Shown piece after piece: positions 8,461 to 17,637 of a DNA stretch of 64,000 bases. How positions within the stretch are numbered: position 1 is the first letter of the stretch; every line of letters starts with the position of its first letter. The translations under genes were made by a program, and so were the position numbers. Origin of the DNA: Tritrichomonas musculus (taxonomy: Eukaryota; Parabasalia; Tritrichomonadida; Tritrichomonadidae). The notes beneath the pieces were generated by a model. It was given only the letters and a program-made list of their open reading frames with translations, had not been told where the DNA came from and ran no database searches. The DNA is taken from assembly GCA_039105265.1 (NCBI GenBank), contig JAPFFF010000002.1, positions 3,348,001 to 3,412,000 of the forward strand. The letters run 5' to 3'.

Positions 8461-10041
8461 TTAATATACAACACCTGTTTCTAATTCATTGTTTTGAAGT
8501 TCTCGAAGTATTCTCTTTCTAATATCTGGTATATTGCGTTGTTTAAACTTACCATTTCCTTCATGCAAAAAGGTACGACAAGATTCCATTAGAAACACTC
8601 CACAATCCTTATTATTCCTTTGACTAGGTACATCATAATATTTTGCTTTTAACTTACCTGTTCCTGAAATATTGATCCACTTATTAAGTGTCTTTACCTC
8701 TGGTGCCATTGACTTATTCTCAGAGTCATAGCATTCGATTATTTTCTTTGGATATCGAACAATACATAAAACCCAATGTTCTCCATCTGAGCAAATGGGG
8801 ACAAATACTTTATCGAAATGTGTAAATGACTGTTTACCTGAGATAGGACTTTTCATCAGTTCATGTATTTTTTCCATATCATTAGTCTCATATGCCATAG
8901 AAAGGAGGGTATAAAATGCAGTAGGTACAACCAATATTTTCTTTTTATCAAACTCTGCTTCATTTTGACCAGGTTGTTTATTCAATCTCTTTCCTTTGTT
9001 ATATAGAAGTTTCAAGTAGTCATCAATAACATCTTCTTCTATATTTTCATCATTGACTAAACTCCTCCAATCATGAATTTTATGACGTCTTTGGTCTACT
9101 GTAAACTCTCCTGTCTTCTGTGGTGTCATACGGGGTTCTCTTGGAGGAGGACTAGTACCTCGAGAGGTATGTGATGATGGAAACTGTGGAGGTGGTGATG
9201 AAGGAGGAGGAGGTGGTGGAGGTGGTGGAGGTGAAGGTGAACGAGAAGGAGGAGGAGGTGGAGGTGAAGGTGAACGAGGTCGTTTTGATTTTTTCTTATG
9301 TTGTTTTGATTTTTTCTTAGGTCTATCATCCTCGTCTAAATTTGTACTACTTTGAAGTAAAAGTTGAATTCTGTTTTGATTTTGATCCCTTGTTGGTGGC
9401 TCAACATTTGTGGGTCGGTTCCTACCGATTTTCCTAAGGTTAAGATGATAATCATTTCGATTTAAAGTTGGAGGTCTGGGTAATGGAGCCAATTCTGGTA
9501 TATCATCTGTTTGAATACCTCTAGTTTTATATTCTTTCTTATCACTTTTCAATGTTCTTTCTTTCATCTGCTCTCTCAGTTCTCTAGCTGCTTGTTTTTC
9601 CTCCTCAGTCTTCATTCGAGATATCCTTATGTTGATAATATCATAATGTAATTTTATCTCTGTTAATATACCTTGATCTGATTCTTGGAGAGTATATTGA
9701 TATGGCTTTAATACTGTTATGTAATGCCCATGTTCATCTTTATCATCTTGATTTTTCTTAATCGCAAACACACAACCTGTAAATTTTGCTCTTGGTCTCT
9801 CTCTCTTGAGTCTATTAGCAAATTCAAGTACGTCTTTAAAAGCTATACTAGTATTTAAATATGTCTCATATAATTTTTGTAGATTTATTTGATTATTAGA
9901 GAACTTCCATATAGTTTGACCCAAACCTCTTGTTAATCTTGCAACATCTCTATCAACTAGTTTAGGTCGAAATTTAATAGTACCTTGTAGTAGTTGTATT
10001 TTATTGTTAGGTTTAGTTTGTGTACCTACATCACTTGTCAT
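8461..10041 (-). CDS. adenain/Ulp1-like cysteine protease with disordered N-terminus
   Basis: The product has 526 residues. The C-terminal 120 residues carry the C5/Ulp1 layout: H422 in GEHW, D439 in CYDSEN, oxyanion Gln 474 in PSQRN, and nucleophile C480 in KDCGVF. The middle (about 250-320) is Lys-rich then a long Pro/Ser tract, and a folded N-terminal domain of about 170 residues precedes it. Two QT motifs occur: DVGTQT at 4-9 and GIQTDD at 175-180. In Polintons this enzyme is thought to mature capsid proteins. Confidence 0.88.
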   Translation of the reverse strand: MTSDVGTQTKPNNKIQLLQGTIKFRPKLVDRDVARLTRGLGQTIWKFSNNQINLQKLYETYLNTSIAFKDVLEFANRLKRERPRAKFTGCVFAIKKNQDDKDEHGHYITVLKPYQYTLQESDQGILTEIKLHYDIINIRISRMKTEEEKQAARELREQMKERTLKSDKKEYKTRGIQTDDIPELAPLPRPPTLNRNDYHLNLRKIGRNRPTNVEPPTRDQNQNRIQLLLQSSTNLDEDDRPKKKSKQHKKKSKRPRSPSPPPPPPSRSPSPPPPPPPPPPSSPPPQFPSSHTSRGTSPPPREPRMTPQKTGEFTVDQRRHKIHDWRSLVNDENIEEDVIDDYLKLLYNKGKRLNKQPGQNEAEFDKKKILVVPTAFYTLLSMAYETNDMEKIHELMKSPISGKQSFTHFDKVFVPICSDGEHWVLCIVRYPKKIIECYDSENKSMAPEVKTLNKWINISGTGKLKAKYYDVPSQRNNKDCGVFLMESCRTFLHEGNGKFKQRNIPDIRKRILRELQNNELETGVVY

Positions 10042-10111
10042 TTAAAAATCAAATAAAAGAAAGAAGAAGAAGATGTTGTTTATTTCATTTTTTTTTTTTA
10101 TTTCTGTATAA
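10042..10111. promoter_or_regulatory. divergent promoter between protease and 87-residue gene
   Basis: The gap is 70 bases. TCATTTT at 10085-10091 fits the TCAYTWY initiator and is followed by a run of T and then the ATG at 10112. The protease side has purine/pyrimidine runs but no clear initiator. Confidence 0.4.
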
Positions 10112-10375
10112 ATGGCTTATTTCATGACCATAAAAGAGCGTATATATATCCTCTATAAAATAGTGTCATACCTCTATGATTATAGATGTGAGACTAATGA
10201 GGGAGTATGTAATATTTTAATTAATAAGATAAAAGAGTTAGCTGCTGAGTATTTCGAACCTGAATTTCTTGGTGTAATGATGAAAGATGGTGATTTGGAA
10301 TTTATCGACCAAATAGAACATTTTGCCTTTGAGTTCTTAGAGTACCAAATATCTAATCTGCCCTCGCATTTATAA
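10112..10375 (+). CDS. small acidic Polinton A protein, unknown
   Basis: The product has 87 residues, is acidic and helical (MAYFMTIKERIYILY...), and has no recognised domain. Its 3-prime end overlaps that of the convergent HNH gene by 23 bases. An initiator-like motif upstream supports expression. Confidence 0.55.
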   Translation: MAYFMTIKERIYILYKIVSYLYDYRCETNEGVCNILINKIKELAAEYFEPEFLGVMMKDGDLEFIDQIEHFAFEFLEYQISNLPSHL

Positions 10376-10688
10376 TTTTGGGCATATCCCTGTTATAGTT
10401 ACTATCAGTTGGGGTTATCCATCTTAAGTTGCTTAGATGGTAGTCAGCCCTATTCCTATTGATATGGTCTACCTCTATTTTATGTTGTGGGTCATCATTA
10501 GGTATGAACTGTCTTGCTATAAGTACATGTTTCAAGTAGTAGTTGCCATTTAGACATACTCGTATATACCCCTTTATATGTTTTGCATCTTTGCATATAA
10601 AATGATTACTCTTACGTCTTATAGTAAAGGGGTACCTATTCAGTATCTCATAGTCGTTAGTAAAGCCTTTGAGTGGCACAAATGACAT
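10353..10688 (-). CDS. HNH endonuclease (NUMOD4/HNH homing type)
   Basis: The product has 111 residues. The N-terminus MSFVPLKGFTNDYEILNR fits a NUMOD4-like module. The HNH core is IEVDHINRNRADYHLSNLRW (DH, N, H..N). Proteins of this type are usually free-standing homing endonucleases carried as passengers. A homologue lies at 39032-39565 in the unrelated Polinton B. The start is only 41 bases from that of a divergent gene. Confidence 0.8.
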   Translation of the reverse strand: MSFVPLKGFTNDYEILNRYPFTIRRKSNHFICKDAKHIKGYIRVCLNGNYYLKHVLIARQFIPNDDPQHKIEVDHINRNRADYHLSNLRWITPTDSNYNRDMPKIINARAD

Positions 10689-10729
10689 TTACTCACTTTT
10701 TAAATGATTCATTTCATTTTTATTTTCGT

Positions 10730-11029
10730 ATGAACAAGTGGGGGAAAATCATTGTTGATAGAATTGATAATAATGAACCTCGTCATTATCCTCTTGATGA
10801 CAAAGAAAGAAACATTACCAAGTTCCCAAAGAAAAAAAAGCGAGTGGGCTTGTATAAAAACTATAAGGAACATCAAGAAGAAGAAGAAGAAATGTTTATA
10901 GTGACAGAGTGTCATTTTATTCCCTATGAATATAAAGAGATAGGTGTTCAAACTGAAGACCTTTGGGATGTAGGTGTTCAAACTAATGCTGAACTACCTC
11001 ATATAGAAGAACTACTTAGTAAAATCTAA
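10730..11029 (+). CDS. small Polinton A protein with two GVQT motifs
   Basis: Start MNKWGKIIVD at 10730 is preferred over upstream GTG or ATG codons because TCATTTC (10709-10715) and TCATTTT (10714-10720) give a normal short leader, and because it avoids overlap with the HNH start. The product has 99 residues: a basic KFPKKKKR segment, a Glu run, then EIGVQTED (70-77) and DVGVQTN (80-86) before a short helical end. Two consecutive LC8-type motifs would suit bivalent binding of a dimeric LC8 hub; this is inference. Confidence 0.6.
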   Translation: MNKWGKIIVDRIDNNEPRHYPLDDKERNITKFPKKKKRVGLYKNYKEHQEEEEEMFIVTECHFIPYEYKEIGVQTEDLWDVGVQTNAELPHIEELLSKI

Positions 11030-11247
11030 CTTCTTTTATTTTAATTTTTGTTGTAGTAGGTACGAGATTCTCGGGGCTGGTACCTGTGCCGTTTCATAGA
11101 TGGGCGGTTGTGGGGTGGGGTACCTGTGCCGTTTCATTGATGGGGAGCAGTAGTGAGAACAAGAATATTTTTTTCTTTTTTTCTTTTTTCTTTTCTTTTC
11201 TTTTTCTTTTCTTTTCTTTTTCTTTTATGACGAGTTCGTGTTGACGC
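11030..11247. other. right boundary of Polinton A: GC-rich direct repeat and homopyrimidine tract
   Basis: A 26-base sequence beginning GGTACCTGTGCCGTTTCAT occurs at 11079-11104 and again at 11119-11144 with one mismatch, a period of 40 bases. It is much richer in G and C than its surroundings. A T/C-only tract of about 60 bases follows (about 11166-11226). No gene is seen. Confidence 0.75.
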
Positions 11248-12659
11248 GTGGGGTGCCAGCCCCAGCGGAAACCGACTCGTATATACTACTATAGATATCC
11301 AGTTTCTGACAACGACGATGATCTATTGAAAGTAATTGAAGAACAGACAGTCGTGAATGAACAGCCGGTTGAAGTCCATGATCCGTCATATATACGATTG
11401 CAGATGTTTGAAGAGATCCCTGAACGGTTATACACTATACGATGTGAAGGTTACTTCGATAATAACGGCAAACACCTTACTAGTTGTGAACCACCAGTAG
11501 ATATCGATACCGCATTAGAAATTCATGATGAGAATGGTAATGTAATCGATTATATGGATTATGAAGATTATTATTATTGTATGGATCACAACAAGTATGA
11601 TTTACGTAAGATTACTAAACAAATTTGGACCAAGAAGTTCATCTGTGAAGCGCCAATCGGTTCTGGTAAATCGACAGCGATTCGTAAATGGATATCATCA
11701 CATAGTACAGAGAAGTTTATAGTTATAGTTCCAACAGTAAATATCGCTGAAGAGTTCTATACTAAAATGAATGATAAATCCATTTGGTTGTGTGTTAATG
11801 ATAATGCGTTTAAAGAGTTTCACAAAGCTATACACAATAAAGCTAATGTGATTATTACTACATACAATACAGCTTCTAAATGTCTAGGTGATCTAATTGA
11901 AGAATATTACATGAACGAACAACGACTAGATTACTTTCTAGTGATTGACAAAGCACATATGTTATTACCACACATTGGATTGATTGAGATTACTAAAGAG
12001 TTCGATGAGGTTGCATTAATAAGTGCTACTGCTGATGATATTAAACACTTCGCGTGTTTTAGAGATTACATAATCGTTAATCCACGTATCGATAAGAGAT
12101 ACAATCGAAACATCTATATTAATATGTTGATATCGAATGTTGATTAACAACGAGCTGAGATAGTGAAATTAATCGATACAAAGCGAATGAACTACGATAA
12201 AGTATTAATTAAGATCGAAGATAAGAAAGAGTGTAGGTTATTGAAAGAGTTGATGAAAGATAGACACAAGGTTGCGTTATATAGAGGTGATACCAAAGAG
12301 ATTAAGTTGAATGAAGATGGTTTGTTCGACGAAGACGTTGATGTTATTATATCTACCTCATCTATCCAGAATGGACAGTCTTTTAAAGAGAATATTCTAC
12401 CTAAATTCGTCCAAACATATATCGATACTGTATCTAGTATTAAGCAATTTCTAGGTAGAAACCGAAATCGAAACTCGGATGTATATGTATATGTTCGATA
12501 TGGTAAACACATGAACAAGAGAAAGTACTCGATACCGAACAACAGATATGAGAGATACTTAAATGAACTGCGTGATAGAGCATGGAATCGTATGAGTAAA
12601 ACAGGTTGGGATTATGAATTACATAAGTTTGGTCGTGTACAGTTCGGTAAATCTACAAC

Positions 12660-12703
<44 letters not shown>

Positions 12704-12999
12704 CAGTTGATGAATATATCGCTAATGAACCTATCGTTAATGAACATGTCGTTAATGATACTGTTGTTGATGAACCAGTTAATGATACTGTTGTTGATGA
12801 ACCAGTTAATGATACTGTTGTTGATGAATCTATCACTAATGAACATATAGTTGAAGAACCTATCACTAATGAACATATCGTTGATACTTCGTACTCCGCT
12901 GCCGCGGATGAACCTATCATTGATAATGAAGAGATACCATGTGATGAGAAACACTTGACTAAACGAAAAGGGGTAATGAAATTCGAGACCAGACCTTGA
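11248..12999 (+). pseudogene. DNA-virus-like SF2 helicase fossil
   Basis: The visible parts carry a P-loop APIGSGKST, a TTYNTAS motif, a VID..AH Walker B region, an ISAT motif III, and in the second part ISTSSIQNGQSF (motif V) and QFLGRNRNR (motif VI). This set resembles origin-binding-protein type helicases of large DNA viruses, though the exact family was not searched. The C-terminal part is a long acidic repetitive tail that includes an Asp run. The gene looks broken (about one break, and no ATG at its beginning). Base composition is less AT-rich than the host genes to the right. Confidence 0.7.
12661..12831 (+). repeat. GAT microsatellite and 27-bp minisatellite in helicase tail
   Basis: Thirteen GAT units at 12661-12699 encode an Asp run. 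At about 12751-12831 a 27-base unit encoding VNDTVVDEP is repeated three times in frame. Both arrays look like recent replication slippage. Confidence 0.85.
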
Positions 13000-13134
13000 T
13001 GTAGAGACCAGAAAGACTAAGACATGATGAGACCAAAAAGATGATCGTGGTCGAACAAAAACCAACACAGCTAGCTAATTATAGAATCGTAATTAACATT
13101 TATGCGTTTTCTGTGCAAGTTTAATTACATAGAA

Positions 13135-13530
13135 ATGAGTAAGACCAAGAATCCATCACAACCAACTCTCGAAGAGTTATATGCAACAGATGACTTATCA
13201 TTACTTAAACGAGCTATCACCGAGTTAACAGCTGAACAAGATTACAAGACCCTCAACACTCTGTTTCGTCGTAATCCAAATGCTAGCAAGTTCGATACTA
13301 GAACACTTAATGAAGATATACCACAATCGACAAAACTATTCACCAAACGTAATGGTAAAATCTGTAACGTATCACGAACAGTTCCACGAAAGATTACTAC
13401 CAAACCAGAAGAGAGTGATACGTATACATTTAAGCCCATATACTACGATCCACACACCAAATCGTTTAAGCATATAGATAAACCTGTCGAACCATATGCT
13501 ATTGCTTCACGAATTCGTGCTAGATACTAA
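13135..13530 (+). CDS. unknown 131-residue basic protein
   Basis: The start MSKTKNPSQP is preferred; an upstream ATG would add a short hydrophobic leader. The protein is Lys/Arg/Thr-rich with a helical N-terminal half and a Tyr/Pro-rich second half (FKPIYYDPHTKSFKH). I do not recognise it. Base composition matches the neighbouring helicase fossil rather than the host genes, so it may come from the same source. Confidence 0.45.
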   Translation: MSKTKNPSQPTLEELYATDDLSLLKRAITELTAEQDYKTLNTLFRRNPNASKFDTRTLNEDIPQSTKLFTKRNGKICNVSRTVPRKITTKPEESDTYTFKPIYYDPHTKSFKHIDKPVEPYAIASRIRARY

Positions 13531-13598
13531 ATCGACACAGAACACAGATCGCGCACATACAAACATTATATTTTTGGTTAAAGTCGACAACCATAAAT

Positions 13599-13605
13599 TC
13601 ATTTT
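13599..13605 (+). promoter_or_regulatory. initiator-like TCATTTT
   Basis: This matches TCAYTWY, 14 bases before the ATG at 13619. It supports that start over an upstream in-frame ATG at 13496. Confidence 0.45.
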
Positions 13606-13618
13606 TTCAGTTCAAGAA

Positions 13619-13879
13619 ATGACTAGAAAAATTGTATTCATAGTTAGTTTAGCAGAATGTACTGACAGAGAGTTTAATTTACTAATTCGAAATTTCATCG
13701 ATCTTATTCATGAAGCACCATTTAGTGAAATCTCCTTATCAGCTCATACAGCCAACATGACCATCATTAATAAATATTTTACAAAGCCAATAAGGGCATC
13801 ATGCCAACAATTAGTTTATACAAATTGTATACAACAAACAGACGAATCATTTATAACAACAATGCTTACTATACAATAA
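13619..13879 (+). CDS. unknown 86-residue protein
   Basis: Starts MTRKIVFIVS. It has a beta-alpha pattern with a hydrophobic first strand, four cysteines and a Thr-rich end. No family is recognised. It lies between two helicase fossils. The initiator-like motif just upstream favours a real small gene, but it could be a remnant. Confidence 0.4.
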   Translation: MTRKIVFIVSLAECTDREFNLLIRNFIDLIHEAPFSEISLSAHTANMTIINKYFTKPIRASCQQLVYTNCIQQTDESFITTMLTIQ

Positions 13880-13914
13880 CGAACAACTAATTTACACAAA
13901 AAATCAAAACATAA

Positions 13915-14133
13915 GATCACGCAATTCTATTAGAAAAAAGGCCATGGAGTAACGATGAATTATATATGCTTGATACTTTAATTCAAGTACGCATTCCTTT
14001 AAATAACTGTCCAAAATTTTTTATATGCAGATCTGAAAAATCAATTTTCAAAATGATTCAATTTAGATATGGAATAAATCCTATATCAAGTTGTCTATTT
14101 TTGTATCTCTCATTTATGTTGTTAGGTATCTAG
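13915..14133 (+). pseudogene. Myb/SANT-like fragment
   Basis: A short open stretch with no initiating ATG reads EKRPWSNDELYMLDTL and later CRSEKSIFKMIQFRYG. This resembles one Myb/SANT repeat (WS..E..L...I...I...RS...), a family abundant in trichomonads. The residual length is about one repeat and there is no second one, so it is probably a decayed fragment. Confidence 0.35.
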
Positions 14134-14149
14134 TAATTCTTTTTCTTTA

Positions 14150-14860
14150 TATTTTTCCATTATCGACCAAATGTTCCATGTACATCCAAATCTCTATTAC
14201 GATTTCTACCTAGAAATTAGTTAACATGGTAAACAGTGAAGAAACATTTTTGAACAAATATAGATAGAATAATCTCTTCAATAAACTGTCCAATTTGGAT
14301 AGATGATGCAGATATTATAGCATCAACATCATCTTCTAATAATCCATCATCATTCAACGTAACTTCATTATAAACGGAATATAACCCAAACTTGCATCTA
14401 TCTTTCAATAATTCTCTTTCTTCACTATCACCTTTTCATGATTCATCCTCTTTAAATCAACCAAATCAATCACCTCATATCTCTGTTCAGTCAAATCGGG
14501 AAACAAGTTATTAATGATTATATACTCTTTAAAGCAACCAAAATGCTTAATATCATCAACAGTTATACTTATTAATGCTACTTTATCGAATTTTTTGGCT
14601 ATCTAAACTAATCTAATATGTTGTAGTAGCAAGCTTGCTTTATTAATCACTGATAAGTAATCGAGTCGTTGCTTTTATAACATAATATTCTTCAATTAAA
14701 TTATCTAAGCCTTTAGAAGCAGTAATGCATCTATAAATAACCACGTTAACTTCATCGTATACTGCTTTATGAAAATCACTAAATGCTCTTTTCGTAATTG
14801 TCTTTTGCTTGCATAACTATTGTTTCAATATATTTTAAGTTGATTAATTAACCTAACATT
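14150..14860 (-). pseudogene. second helicase fossil, opposite orientation, heavily decayed
   Basis: Minus-strand pieces match the helicase at 11248-12999 in the same order: an FKEFHKA-like stretch near 14780, LIEEYY near 14690, VALISITVDDIKHF near 14560, DAIISASSIQ near 14310 and FLGRNRNRD near 14200. Reading is interrupted many times. This is an older copy of the same family in inverted orientation. Confidence 0.7.
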
Positions 14861-15170
14861 GAAATTACCATGATAAACTATAAAGTTGATATGTTTCACA
14901 AGTACATGCATTGATGCTAGGCGTATTTGCTAACTTAAAAACTATATTTTCTTTCAAAAACTTTTCTAAAAAATAACAAAACTTTTATTTCATTATAATT
15001 TATAAACAAACTATTTTCACTTTAAATATAAATTTTTAAATCATTTTGTTTTATTGAATAGTAGATAAACAGTTTTTTGTTTATATAAAAGAATTGTAAA
15101 TAAAAACGTTAAATTGTATAAGCTATTGAATCAAAATTTTAATTTGAATTAATTAGAAAATTTGTTTAAT
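14861..15170. other. AT-rich spacer
   Basis: No gene or clear repeat is seen. It joins the helicase fossil to the promoter side of the coiled-coil gene at 15171. Confidence 0.6.
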
Positions 15171-16229
15171 ATGACTCAATCAGCACCTCCATCCCCTGAT
15201 GTATCTTTACCAGGAATCGATTTAAGCTCTTTCAGTGTGAATGGATCAAGCGCACTTGACGATTATTTAAAAAAAAAAATATATCCTTCCATTGAGATGC
15301 GCCGCGAAGTTTTTCAAGAAATTACCAGACGTAAAGTTGATGCCACACTTAAACATGATTATGTGACAGGCGACATTCTTTCTCAAGCAGAGCAAGAACT
15401 TCATCAATATTTCCGAAAAGTTCGACTTGATTCCTTCTCAACAATTATTCAAAATAATAGACAAGATCCATCTGAAATTAAAAGAAGATTAAAAACATTG
15501 AATGACGAATATGATAATAAGATTAAAGAAGTTGAAGAATCTTTTTCAAATTTACGGAAGCAAATGAATGATAGACACAAACAAGAACGTACTAATTTCA
15601 CAGAACATTGGAAAGATCCAAAAATTTTGCTAGAATATTCAAAACCATCTCCATACCTTCTTCAACTTCGCGAGCTTGAGAGAAGAAAAGCACTTTTGAA
15701 TGATTTCAAGGGAGCTCTTGAAATGAAAAAGCAAGGTGACGCTCTAGAAAAGAAAGAAACAACTGAAGCACAAAAGCGAGCGAAGAAAGCAATGGAAATT
15801 ATGGGAGAACAACTTATCAAGCAACAACTTAAAGAGGAAGAAATGTTAAATGAAAATGAACGAAAAAGGATGGAAGACATACAAGCTAAAAGAAGTATAA
15901 TCATTCAACCATTAGTAAATATAATCAAACGCGACAAAGAAGTTAATTCTTTAACACCAAAGTTAAGAGAAAGGGAACGGCCCTCGACTTCTTTTTCATC
16001 CTGTGCAACTGCAAGATACAGATCATATCTTGTTTCAAGAGAAGATGATAAGGAAATTGCTACTCCACGAACATTTAGAAGACAAGTTGAATACAGAAAT
16101 AGTTCTCTTGTTAAGCAACTCTCAATGGAAGAACTTGATCCAGACGACTTTTTCAAAACTAAAGACCGTGAAATAGAAAGATCGCGTCTTTCATTAACAA
16201 GGACTAAAACAGAAGTTCTTGATGTTTGA
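15171..16229 (+). CDS. coiled-coil protein, unknown
   Basis: The product has 352 residues from MTQSAPPSPD. After a Pro/Ser N-terminus there is one long Lys/Glu/Arg/Gln-rich helical region (about residues 30-265) with heptad-like spacing, then a Ser/Arg-rich tail (ATPRTFRRQVEYRNSS) that could be phosphorylated. Such proteins in trichomonads are often cytoskeletal, but no diagnostic motif is visible. The ATG at 15171 is the first in frame. Confidence 0.75.
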   Translation: MTQSAPPSPDVSLPGIDLSSFSVNGSSALDDYLKKKIYPSIEMRREVFQEITRRKVDATLKHDYVTGDILSQAEQELHQYFRKVRLDSFSTIIQNNRQDPSEIKRRLKTLNDEYDNKIKEVEESFSNLRKQMNDRHKQERTNFTEHWKDPKILLEYSKPSPYLLQLRELERRKALLNDFKGALEMKKQGDALEKKETTEAQKRAKKAMEIMGEQLIKQQLKEEEMLNENERKRMEDIQAKRSIIIQPLVNIIKRDKEVNSLTPKLRERERPSTSFSSCATARYRSYLVSREDDKEIATPRTFRRQVEYRNSSLVKQLSMEELDPDDFFKTKDREIERSRLSLTRTKTEVLDV

Positions 16230-16459
16230 ATTTTTGTTTGATAATATATTATATATTAATAAATGATCATATACCAAATATATGCTTTGTAATTGATGAT
16301 GATTATTTTAGTTTAATTGTTGAGAAGAAAATACTATAAAATCAAATAAAGCGTATTTTTTTTAAATAAAAAAGCAGAAAATATGAAAAGCTACCTTTTC
16401 ATGGATCTACTTGATAATCAAAATATAGCAAATCCGATTCTTTATGACACCTTTTTGAT

Positions 16460-17110
16460 TTAACAGCACCCTTTTTTCTTATTTCCTTCTGTTGTATCTT
16501 GATTGGAGATTGTCACAGTTTTAGTATTTTTGGATAATGAAGCTGGGCTAGTTGCATCAACATTTTCTGCATTCATATCAGATGCCGCTAAACGATTAAC
16601 AATTTCTTTTATTAAATTCATAAATGCTTCTTGTACATTTGTTGATTCTCGAGCAGAGGTTTCGATGAACATAAGGTTTTCACTTTTGGCAAATTCAACT
16701 CCCTCATCTGTTGTAACAGCTCTTGTTTCTGTCAAATCACATTTATTTCCAACAAGCATAACAACCATGTTACTATCAGCATTTTCTTTAAGTTCTTTAA
16801 GCCAACAAGATAGTGAATTAAATGTTAATGATGCTGATATATCATAAAGAAGGAGTGCACCAATAGCTCCTCGATAATATGCAGATGTAATGGCACGATA
16901 TCGTTCTTGACCTGCTGTATCCCATATTTGCGCTTTGATAGTTTTCCCATCAATTTCCAAAGTTTTTGTTGCGAATTCGACACCAATCGTAGATTTTGAG
17001 TCTGGATTGAATTGATCACGTGAAAAACGTGAAAGAAGATTAGTTTTTCCAACACCAGTATCTCCTATTAGAACAATTTTAAGCAAATAGTCAGGCTCTG
17101 TTGCGTCCAT
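16460..17110 (-). CDS. RAB11: Rab11-type small GTPase
   Basis: The product has 216 residues from [11 protein letters not shown]-loop GDTGVGKT is at 16-23, switch I/Rab[12 protein letters not shown] at about 40-50, WDTAGQERY at 63-71, NKCD at 122-125, ETSA at 150-153, and a KKKGCC end for double geranylgeranylation. The run [20 protein letters not shown] followed by [17 protein letters not shown] is diagnostic of Rab11, which acts in recycling-endosome and exocytic traffic. An upstream in-frame ATG would add a hydrophobic stretch not seen in the family. All key residues are present. Confidence 0.96.
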   Translation of the reverse strand: MDATEPDYLLKIVLIGDTGVGKTNLLSRFSRDQFNPDSKSTIGVEFATKTLEIDGKTIKAQIWDTAGQERYRAITSAYYRGAIGALLLYDISASLTFNSLSCWLKELKENADSNMVVMLVGNKCDLTETRAVTTDEGVEFAKSENLMFIETSARESTNVQEAFMNLIKEIVNRLAASDMNAENVDATSPASLSKNTKTVTISNQDTTEGNKKKGCC

Positions 17111-17637
17111 TTTTAAAAAAATAAATATTACAAAACAATATTTAGTCAAAAAAATTGATCAAAATGAAACGTTTTAAACTTTTTAAAATAAATGCTGATA
17201 CTTTTGAAAAAAGATTTTGGATAAAGAAAAAGTTCCATTAATTTTAATTTCTTTTCAAATGTCAATTTATTTGTTTCCTGATAAAAAGAAAAGAAATTAT
17301 CAATATTAATGATAATAAATGCGGATTCATTCTTTTGTATACATGATAACATTTTGATCATTAAACAAACAATTTCCATAATAAACTATTTAATTTGTTG
17401 AATTATTAATAATATCTAAAAAAAAAGATTATTGATAAAAGGTTTATATATACGCTATAATTAGTAGGTATTCTTACAGAAACCATTTTTTACAGGTGGT
17501 TAAACGAAATTTGGCAAACAATAATTATATAAATTTAATTAATATAAATATTAATTTTTTGGTTGCCGCATGCAATGCACGTAAAAAATAACATGATATT
17601 TACTATATAAAAATTGAAATAATGATGACTTTCTGAT
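17111..17637. other. spacer between RAB11 and Derlin
   Basis: AT-rich sequence of about 530 bases. A 77-codon minus-strand frame here is Phe/Lys-rich like random AT-rich DNA and is not called. No RNA gene recognised. Confidence 0.6.

Larger units (their letters stand above)
1..11030. mobile_element. Maverick/Polinton element A (left end outside window)
   Basis: This is a capsid-bearing virus-like DNA element of the Maverick/Polinton class. The hallmark set is visible: a DDE integrase with a chromodomain-like tail (6310-7428), an A32/FtsK-type packaging ATPase (5433-6299), an adenain-like cysteine protease (8461-10041), and a 560-residue major capsid candidate (2660-4342). Family-B polymerase is not seen and would lie to the left. 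Genes on the minus strand are separated by about 7-50 bases. The visible reading frames look whole, so this copy is probably young. The right limit is set where the last gene ends and a GC-rich repeat begins; no terminal inverted repeat could be matched because the left end is missing. Confidence 0.9.

Noticed and set aside
12612-13068. Antisense frames of Ser and Ile runs over the helicase tail
   Set aside because: They are the reverse readings of the GAT and 27-bp repeats.
17146-17379. 77-residue minus-strand gene
   Set aside because: Phe/Lys/Ile-rich, no initiator, no domain; typical of AT-rich noncoding DNA.
17461-17600. Possible small RNA gene with GCATGC palindrome
   Set aside because: No tRNA cloverleaf, snRNA Sm site or conserved box could be made out.
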